From an uncultured Pseudomonadota bacterium (GTDB taxonomy: Bacteria > Myxococcota_A > UBA796 > UBA9615), in NCBI GenBank assembly GCA_937907595.1, contig CALCXL010000541.1, positions 1-5,875 on the forward strand: a DNA stretch of 5,875 nt. The letters run 5' to 3'. The notes under the pieces were generated by a model. The model made no database searches and was not told the origin of the DNA. It saw only the letters and a list, made by a program, of their open reading frames with translations. The position numbers and the translations under genes are program-made. This document shows positions 1 through 4,728 of the stretch, in pieces. Within the stretch, counting starts at the first letter, position 1. The number at the start of each line of letters is the position of its first letter.

Positions 1-41
1 TCCCCACTCAGCGACCAGCACGGTCTGACCGGGAGGTGTCC
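1..41 (+). other. Leader before the first gene; possible tail of an upstream gene
   Basis: These bases precede the first supported start codon. Two other forward frames close here, one with TGA at 26-28 and one with TGA at 43-45. The second would overlap the start codon at 42 as ATGA, a common arrangement in coupled operons. Either could be the end of an upstream gene, but at most 14 residues are visible and they cannot be assigned. The frame of the first gene is itself open back to the window edge. Confidence 0.3.
31..36 (+). promoter_or_regulatory. Ribosome binding site of the PilZ gene
   Basis: GGGAGG lies five bases before the ATG at 42. This spacing favours ATG 42 over the in-frame GTG at 36, which overlaps the Shine-Dalgarno sequence itself. 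Confidence 0.75.
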
Positions 42-602
42 ATGAGCGTCGCGCGTCCGAAGCCCGCCGAGCGCCGCAATCACTATCGACTGAGCACCAA
101 CGCGAAGCTGCGGCTGCGCGAGGCGTCGCTGACCGATGAGCCAGCCGGCAGCCTGGCCAACGATCCGGTGGAGGCGTTCGAGGCCCTGTCCTCAGCCGCG
201 GCCCGCTTCCGCAAGGAGGCGAGCCCCGCGGGGCGCGTCTTCGTGGACAAGCTCATGGCCACCCTCGACGCCCTGGTGGGGCAGGCCAGCCAGACCGGGG
301 GCGGCGCCAGCGAGTGGTGCCCGGCGTTGGTGCTGGAGGTGAACCTCAGCGCCGGCGGCGTCGGCTTCCTGTGGAGCCAGCGCATCCCCGAGGGCACGCA
401 CCTGGAGGTGGAGTTCACCATCGAGTGCGACCAGACCGCGGTGCCCTTCCGGCTGGACTCCCGGGTGGCCCGCTGCCGGCCCGCCGCGGAGGGCTTCGAT
501 CTGGGCCTGGAGTTCGTGGAGATGGCCGCGCCCAGCCAGCAGCGCCTGGTGCGCCTGCTCTTCGATCTGCAGCGGCAGCACCTGCGCCGCCGGGCGGACT
601 AG
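42..602 (+). CDS. PilZ-domain protein, predicted c-di-GMP receptor with a long helical insertion
   Basis: Predicted cytoplasmic protein of 186 residues with no signal peptide or membrane segment. Both c-di-GMP-binding signatures of the PilZ family are visible. RxxxR is at R12-R16 (RNHYR), right at the N-terminus, and the (D/N)xSxxG motif is at N101-S103-G106 (NLSAGG). The C-terminal part looks like a normal PilZ barrel edge and closing helix: ARCRP, then GFDLGLEF, then a helix rich in Leu, Arg and Gln ending RRRAD. The 84 residues between the two motifs are unusual, because most single PilZ domains have roughly 20-35 there. Much of the extra stretch (about residues 40-85) looks helical and could mediate oligomerisation, as in PilZ variants with an inserted helix. 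The gene heads a forward cluster with two exported proteins, so it may signal to an envelope function. Family assignment is fairly sure; binding is inferred from the motifs. Confidence 0.85.
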   Translation: MSVARPKPAERRNHYRLSTNAKLRLREASLTDEPAGSLANDPVEAFEALSSAAARFRKEASPAGRVFVDKLMATLDALVGQASQTGGGASEWCPALVLEVNLSAGGVGFLWSQRIPEGTHLEVEFTIECDQTAVPFRLDSRVARCRPAAEGFDLGLEFVEMAAPSQQRLVRLLFDLQRQHLRRRAD

Positions 603-1276
603 TGCTCCGCCCCGCCCTGATCCTCCTGGCGCTGCTCGCGTCGACGCCCGCGTGGGCGGAGATGGTGGAGGCGCCCCGACCCAGCGAGCTGCCGCCGCCG
701 CCAGATCGCAGCCTCCTGGCCAGCGTGCAGGTGGGCGCGCTGCTGCAGGACGGCCCGGCGATGAAGCAGGTCTACGGCCGCGAGAACCCCCTGCAGGTGG
801 AGGTCCGGGCGACGTTCCTGTTCGAGGAGCGCTTCGGCTTCGGCTTCTCCGGCGGGCTGCAGTTCCGCCGCGGCACCGGCGTCGCCCCCAGCGGCGCGAC
901 CCCCTCCGAGGCGCTGTTCTGGCAGATCCCCATCGCGGTCGAAGGCCACCTGCGCATGGCGCTGTGGAAGGACCAGATCGCGGTGCCCTACGCGCGCTTC
1001 GGGGTCACGGCCGTCGTCTGGCACGAGGTCGACCACGCCACCTCCCCGGCCACGCTGCCCTGGGGCGTGAAGTTCGGGCCCCACGCCGCCGGCGGCGCGC
1101 AGTTCAGGCTGCCCTTCCCCGAGCTGGACTTCGAAGGACGCCTCTCGGGTCCGCCCCTGATCGATGCGGTGTACGTGCACGTCGAAGGATCGGTGCGCTC
1201 GTCCAGCAACCTGGGGGCCCCGGGCCTCGACCTCTCGGCCGCGGGCGTGTCCCTGGGCCTGACCCTCTTGATGTGA
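602..1276 (+). CDS. Exported protein, probable small outer-membrane beta-barrel
   Basis: A 224-residue protein starting with GTG at 602, which shares its first base with the TAG stop of the PilZ gene. This implies translational coupling; no clear Shine-Dalgarno is present. The frame is open upstream to an ATG at 314, but only the GTG places a clean signal peptide at the N-terminus: R3, a hydrophobic Leu/Ala core at 5-14, and an A-W-A cleavage site before E20. The mature protein begins with a Pro-rich linker (about 25-33) and then shows alternating, aromatic-rich strands typical of barrels, for example the segments VEVRATFLFEERFGFGFSGG, PYARFGVTAVVWHEVD and AAGVSLGLTLLM at the end. There are no cysteines. 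The size resembles small outer-membrane barrel proteins of unknown role that are common in Myxococcota. Export is well supported. The barrel fold is inferred from strand pattern alone, and no specific function can be given. Confidence 0.6.
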   Translation: MLRPALILLALLASTPAWAEMVEAPRPSELPPPPDRSLLASVQVGALLQDGPAMKQVYGRENPLQVEVRATFLFEERFGFGFSGGLQFRRGTGVAPSGATPSEALFWQIPIAVEGHLRMALWKDQIAVPYARFGVTAVVWHEVDHATSPATLPWGVKFGPHAAGGAQFRLPFPELDFEGRLSGPPLIDAVYVHVEGSVRSSSNLGAPGLDLSAAGVSLGLTLLM

Positions 1277-1278
1277 GG
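1274..1278 (+). promoter_or_regulatory. Ribosome binding site embedded in the preceding stop codon
   Basis: TGAGG contains the TGA stop of the barrel-like gene and also acts as a Shine-Dalgarno core five bases before the ATG at 1284. This ties translation of the two genes together and supports an operon. Confidence 0.6.
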
Positions 1279-1283
1279 CTGCC

Positions 1284-2390
1284 ATGAAGGCTCCTGCCCT
1301 GCTGACCCTCCTGCTGACCCTCCCGCTCGCCGTCCCCGCGGCAGCGCAGCAGATCGACTCCCCCGCTCCCCGGCGGGCGGCGCAGATCGTGGCCGTGCAC
1401 GGCGATCTGCTCGTCCTGGAGCCCGGCGACGAGCCCGGCTTGGGGCCCGGCGCGATCCTGTCGGTCTACCGCCGCCTGCCGGGGGCCCGGGGCACGGCGC
1501 CCTACCGCGACGCCGCGATCTGGTGGGACGTGGCCCGGGTGCGCGTGTTGCAGGTGGGCCCTGACGGTGCGGTCGCGACCTGGCATGGCCCGCCCCCCCA
1601 GGCGGTGCCGGCCGGCCTGGACGAGAGCGGCGCCCCCCCGGATCAGGTCCACGTCGGCGACCGCGCGCGAGCCACGGGCGCCGTTGGGGAGCGGCCCCGG
1701 GACGTGCGGGTGACCTTCTCCCGCGACGACCTCTTCGCCAACCACGAAGCGCACCTGGGCGGCGCGGGCTCGGACTACCTGAGCACGTGGCTCGACGGGC
1801 TGCGCTCCATGGACGGCCCCCTGCGGGTCGAGGTGCACGTGCGGCTGGAGGAGCTCGGCAGCGAGGTCCCCGATCTGGAGCGGCTGATCTCGGCCGAGAA
1901 CGACGCGCCGTTCGGGCCCGCGCCCGGCACGGCCACGGTGCCCGTGGATCGGCTCTACGAGAGCCCGGTCCCGTCCTCCTCGCCGCCACCACCCGGCCGG
2001 GAGGTCGTGATCGTGCAGCCGGCGGAGGGGGGCCACGACCGCTGGCACTACCTGGATCCGATCTCCCTGGCCGAGCAGCACGGGCGCGACGTCGCGGCGG
2101 CCCTGGCCTCGCGTCTGGCCATCGAGCCGTCCCTGGTCTCCGTGAGCGTTGTGCCGCGCGGGACCTGGTCCGAAGGCGAGGTTCTGGCGGGCTACGACCC
2201 CCCCGGCGATCAGGTTCGGATCCTGGCCGCGGGCATCGACTGGGCCGAGCCGCCCCCGCCCCGCGCCGCGCCGCCCAAGGTCGAACCCAAGAAGCAGCCG
2301 GCGACCGAGCGGGGCCGCAAGCGGCGCCTGCTGGAGAGGATGCCCGAGGAGGTCAGCGGCGGCCCGCCTCGAGCGCAGCCCCGCGGCTGA
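1284..2390 (+). CDS. Exported two-domain protein: FlgT-C-like beta domain plus degenerate OmpA-like domain
   Basis: A 368-residue protein with a signal peptide (K2, Leu-rich core 5-17, cleavage likely after the AAA at 19-21). Residues about 33-132 resemble the beta domain seen at the C-terminus of FlgT and related envelope proteins: a strand (QIVAVHGDLLVLE), then GLGPGAILSVYR, then a strand around VARVRVLQVG and the closing VGDRARA. Residues about 141-290 follow the OmpA-like order. VTFSRDDLF is the first strand, a helix follows at 161-175, and RVEVHVRL is the second strand. ISLAEQHGRDVAAAL aligns with the family's LSxxRAxxV helix, and LVSVSVV is the last strand. The conserved Asp and Arg that grip peptidoglycan appear as R187 and H266, and about 70 residues are inserted between the second strand and the helix, including a PSSSPPPPG linker. 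The C-terminal tail is Pro/Lys/Arg-rich. It is probably a periplasmic or outer-membrane-associated structural protein working with the preceding barrel-like protein. The domain calls are from eye-level pattern matching and need a profile search. Confidence 0.55.
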   Translation: MKAPALLTLLLTLPLAVPAAAQQIDSPAPRRAAQIVAVHGDLLVLEPGDEPGLGPGAILSVYRRLPGARGTAPYRDAAIWWDVARVRVLQVGPDGAVATWHGPPPQAVPAGLDESGAPPDQVHVGDRARATGAVGERPRDVRVTFSRDDLFANHEAHLGGAGSDYLSTWLDGLRSMDGPLRVEVHVRLEELGSEVPDLERLISAENDAPFGPAPGTATVPVDRLYESPVPSSSPPPPGREVVIVQPAEGGHDRWHYLDPISLAEQHGRDVAAALASRLAIEPSLVSVSVVPRGTWSEGEVLAGYDPPGDQVRILAAGIDWAEPPPPRAAPPKVEPKKQPATERGRKRRLLERMPEEVSGGPPRAQPRG

Positions 2391-2402
2391 TCTCCGGCCC
2401 CG

Positions 2403-3404
2403 CTACCAGTCGTCGTCCCAGAAGCCCGGCGCCTCGTTCGCGGGCGGCCCGCTCGGCTCGAGCACCGGCAGGGCGGGGGCCGAGCCGGTCGCGAAGAAGT
2501 CGTGGAAGGCGTCGAAGGTGTCGTCGACGGCCTGGGACCAGAGGCCCCGTGCGGCCAACTCGGGCGCCAGGGCTCCGGCATCCGGCGGCCGATCGGTGGG
2601 TGAGGCCTTCGTGCAGAGGTGCAGGACCTCCACCAGCTCCCGGGTGGGCACGCGGCTGGTGGCCAGGGGCGGGTCGAAGGCCGCGTCACGCTTCTTGCGC
2701 ACCAGGGCCGAGCCGCTCTGGCCGGCGCCCCAGGGGTGCGCGCCCACGCCCAGGAAGTACAGCAGGCACCCCAACGCGTAGACGTCGCAGTGGGGCTCCA
2801 CCGCGACCGGGGCGACCACCAGCTCCGGCGCCTGGTACACCGCCTCCAGTCCGGCCTGCGCGCGTCGCCCCAGGGGGCCGGCCGTGAGGCCCCCGGGCCC
2901 CAGGAGCAGGGGGTCGCCGCCGGCGTCGATGAGCACGGTGTCCGGTCGGATCGCGCCGTGCACCAGGCCCGCCCCGTGCAGGGCCTGGGTGGCGTCGACG
3001 AGGCGGCAGAACACGGCCAGGCACTGGCTCATGGTCGGCTGATCCTCCACGAACCACGAGGCCAGGGAGCGGGCCTCCCGCCCCTCGATCACCAGCGCGA
3101 AGTGCTCGGCGTCCTCGGCGAAACCCAGCACCGGGAGCAGCCCGGGGTGGGGTGGGGGAGGGCGCTGCGCGAGGGCCCGCCAGGCTGCGAAGGCGGTGGC
3201 GTTGCCCGGCCGTCGACGCTGCACGAGCAGCATGCCATGGCGCCCCCGGCCGTCCTGGGCCTCGCAGCGTCGGGCGGGACCGAGGGCCGCCAGGGACTTC
3301 GTGAGGGTCCAGCCACCCACCCGGTTGCGGGCAGCGTCGTTCTCGGGACCGGTCCTTCCAGCGCGCATGCCCCGAGCGTAGCGGGGGGATCGCGCCGGGG
3401 ACAT
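2403..3404 (-). CDS. Ser/Thr protein kinase-fold protein, predicted pseudokinase
   Basis: A 333-residue cytoplasmic protein with the layout of a Hanks-type kinase domain (about 29-286) but without its catalytic residues. The glycine-rich loop is degenerate (LAALGPARR, 38-46). The beta3 VAIK lysine position reads LLVQ (Q62). HRDLKPEN reads HGAIRPDT (149-156), so the catalytic Asp is A151. DFG reads GPG (169-171). Fold landmarks remain: YQAPE (190-194) in place of the APE motif, DVYALG (207-212) for the F-helix Asp, and DRP (271-273) for the H/I-region Arg. A C-terminal tail carries acidic-aromatic motifs ending FWDDDW. The start at 3404 follows a GAGGGG Shine-Dalgarno; M13 (3368) is an alternative that would not touch the domain. 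The gene sits 19 bases after the diguanylate cyclase on the same strand, so it is probably co-transcribed and could scaffold or regulate it. Kinase fold is nearly certain, loss of catalysis very likely, role unknown. Confidence 0.88.
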   Translation of the reverse strand: MSPARSPRYARGMRAGRTGPENDAARNRVGGWTLTKSLAALGPARRCEAQDGRGRHGMLLVQRRRPGNATAFAAWRALAQRPPPPHPGLLPVLGFAEDAEHFALVIEGREARSLASWFVEDQPTMSQCLAVFCRLVDATQALHGAGLVHGAIRPDTVLIDAGGDPLLLGPGGLTAGPLGRRAQAGLEAVYQAPELVVAPVAVEPHCDVYALGCLLYFLGVGAHPWGAGQSGSALVRKKRDAAFDPPLATSRVPTRELVEVLHLCTKASPTDRPPDAGALAPELAARGLWSQAVDDTFDAFHDFFATGSAPALPVLEPSGPPANEAPGFWDDDW

Positions 3405-3406
3405 TA

Positions 3407-3412
3407 CCCCTC
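3407..3412 (-). promoter_or_regulatory. Ribosome binding site of the pseudokinase gene
   Basis: On the reverse strand, GAGGGG precedes the ATG at 3404 by two bases, or four counted from the GAGG core. It lies inside the 19-base gap after the cyclase stop codon. The spacing is short but usable, and it supports 3404 as the start and coupling to the cyclase. Confidence 0.5.
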
Positions 3413-3423
3413 GTTTCGTGCCC

Positions 3424-4566
3424 TCAGAGCAGGGCGTCGGGGAGCGGGATCCGTCGACCCAGGCCCACGCCGGCGGCCACGACCTGGTTCCGGCCGTTCT
3501 GCTTGGCCAGGTACAGGCAGGAGTCCGCGCGGTGGATCAGGTCGTCGGCGCTGTCGGTGTCGCAGCCTTCGGCCACGCCCAGGCTGGCGGTCTGGGTGTG
3601 CAGGGCCGAACCGGTCTGGATGGGCTCGGCCATCATGCGCGCGCGCACGGCCTCGGCCACCTTGATCGCCTGCTCGGCGCGGGTGTCCGACAGGATGATC
3701 GCCATCTCCTCGCCGCCGTAGCGCGCGCAGAAGTCGGTGGTCCTCATGACCACGGCCTGCAGCGCGTTGGCGCAGGCCTTGAGCACGCGGTCTCCGCCGA
3801 CGTGGCCGTAGTCGTCGTTCACCGACTTGAACTTGTCCAGGTCGATCATGATCAGGCTGAAGTTGTAGGGCGCCAGCCGGCACTTGTTGAGCTCCTGGGC
3901 CAGCCGCTGGTCGAAGGACCCGCGGTTGTACAGGCCCGTGAGCGCGTCGATCTCCAGGGCGGCCTGGGTCTCGTGCAGCTGCTCGACCAGGCCCTGCATG
4001 AGCTCCGACATCTGCCGGACCTTCTTCTCGCTGGCGGCCTTCTGCTCCACCGCCTGGCGCTTGGCCGCCTCGACGATCCGGTTGATGCGGGCGGAGACGG
4101 AGCGCACCTGCACGCTGTCGGCGGCGCTGGTGACGCGCTCCAGGTGAGCGTCCAGGCCGTCGTGGAAGCCGGCGTCGTCGCCCTGCAGGTCCTTGAGGGC
4201 CTGGCCCATGGAGGAGATCACGCCCGTGAGCTCGCGGTCGCGCTCACGCAGGCGGGCGCGTCGCCGACGGAACCAGCCGTCGATGGCGCCGTCCAGCTTG
4301 TGCACCGCCCGCCCGGCGCTGTGGGGCGTCATGCCGTGGTGGACGTCGTAGAGGATGTCGTCGAGGTCGCGCCGGAAGCGTCGGTCGTCCTCGTCGCCAA
4401 GCTGCTCCGTCTTGACCACCGCGTCGCGGAGGGGCTGGAGCGCCGCCGCGGCAACGTTCTCCATCGACGCGGGGAGGTAGTTCTCGGAGCTGTGCCGCCC
4501 GCTGGGCCCGTCGCCGAACGTCCCGTCAACGTTCTCGTCCTCGAACTGTGCGTTGAATCCCGACAT
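3424..4566 (-). CDS. Diguanylate cyclase (GGDEF family) with a helical N-terminal region
   Basis: A soluble 380-residue enzyme predicted to condense two GTP into c-di-GMP. The GGDEF domain spans about 204-368. DALTGLYNR is at 207-215, and the metal-binding strand is IDLDKFK (D242). N250 and D251 are the conserved ND of the nucleotide site, and the active-site loop RYGGEEM is at 282-288. RTTD (275-278) lies exactly five residues before GGEEM, matching the allosteric inhibitory I-site, so product feedback is likely. The domain closes with NGRNQV. Residues 1-203 show no membrane segment and no recognised sensor domain. They are predicted mostly helical and charged, with a coiled-coil-like stretch (about 160-203) leading into the cyclase, as in dimerising GGDEF proteins. 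The ATG at 4566 has an AGGGAG Shine-Dalgarno; a TTG at 4611 would add 15 residues but lacks one. Active-site Met in place of Phe is the only notable departure. It is probably the first gene of an operon with the pseudokinase. Confidence 0.95.
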   Translation of the reverse strand: MSGFNAQFEDENVDGTFGDGPSGRHSSENYLPASMENVAAAALQPLRDAVVKTEQLGDEDDRRFRRDLDDILYDVHHGMTPHSAGRAVHKLDGAIDGWFRRRRARLRERDRELTGVISSMGQALKDLQGDDAGFHDGLDAHLERVTSAADSVQVRSVSARINRIVEAAKRQAVEQKAASEKKVRQMSELMQGLVEQLHETQAALEIDALTGLYNRGSFDQRLAQELNKCRLAPYNFSLIMIDLDKFKSVNDDYGHVGGDRVLKACANALQAVVMRTTDFCARYGGEEMAIILSDTRAEQAIKVAEAVRARMMAEPIQTGSALHTQTASLGVAEGCDTDSADDLIHRADSCLYLAKQNGRNQVVAAGVGLGRRIPLPDALL

Positions 4567-4728
4567 CCCTGACTCCCTTGTTCTCACGGCGCACCCCCCG
4601 GTGCTCGGCAACGATCACTCTGTGTTGCCCATCGGCACCGCGCGCTGCTTCTTGAACAGAATGCGTCGATCGTTCGCCCCGGACGCAAGATCGCTACAGC
4701 CCGGCGCCCGGCCGCCGATGGGGCAGGC
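4567..4728. other. Divergent intergenic region, likely holding promoters for both flanking genes
   Basis: This 162-base gap separates the divergently transcribed cyclase and secreted-protein genes, so it should contain both promoters. It is visibly less GC-biased in its middle than the flanking genes. No convincing -35/-10 pair could be assigned by eye: TTGAAC at 4652-4657 has no matching -10 at 17 bases. A 7-base inverted repeat, AACGATC (4610-4616) and GATCGTT (4668-4674), could be chance or an operator. Confidence 0.5.
4573..4578 (-). promoter_or_regulatory. Ribosome binding site of the diguanylate cyclase
   Basis: On the reverse strand, AGGGAG lies six bases before the ATG at 4566. This is the best-placed Shine-Dalgarno near this gene and decides the start against the upstream TTG at 4611. 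Confidence 0.75.

Noticed and set aside
314..601. Possible N-terminal extension of the barrel-like protein from an ATG at 314.
   Set aside because: It lies inside the PilZ gene, reads as Gly/Pro/Arg-rich low-complexity sequence, and would bury the signal peptide that begins at the GTG at 602.
988..2081. Two reverse frames of 334 and 325 codons opposite the exported proteins.
   Set aside because: Both are Arg/Pro/Gly-rich shadows lacking signal peptides or motifs; the forward frames have signal peptides and domain patterns.
2376..2389. Small hairpin CAGCC-CCGC-GGCTG at the end of the forward operon, considered as a terminator between the convergent genes.
   Set aside because: The stem has only five pairs, lies within the coding sequence, and is not followed by a T run on either strand.
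2619..3665. 348-codon forward frame across the pseudokinase and the end of the cyclase.
   Set aside because: It spans two genes and their gap, is low in complexity, and contains no domain; the kinase-fold landmarks are on the opposite strand.
3418..4572. 384-codon forward frame opposite the diguanylate cyclase.
   Set aside because: The reverse strand encodes an unmistakable GGDEF domain. The forward frame reads as His/Val/Gly-rich antisense sequence with no recognisable motif, typical of high-GC shadow frames.
4652..4657. TTGAAC as a sigma70-type -35 box for the secreted protein.
   Set aside because: No AT-rich -10 hexamer occurs at the right distance; the DNA there is GC-rich.
4610..4674. 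Inverted repeat AACGATC/GATCGTT in the divergent promoter region, considered as an operator.
   Set aside because: Arms of seven bases separated by 51 are expected by chance fairly often, and no promoter could be placed around them.
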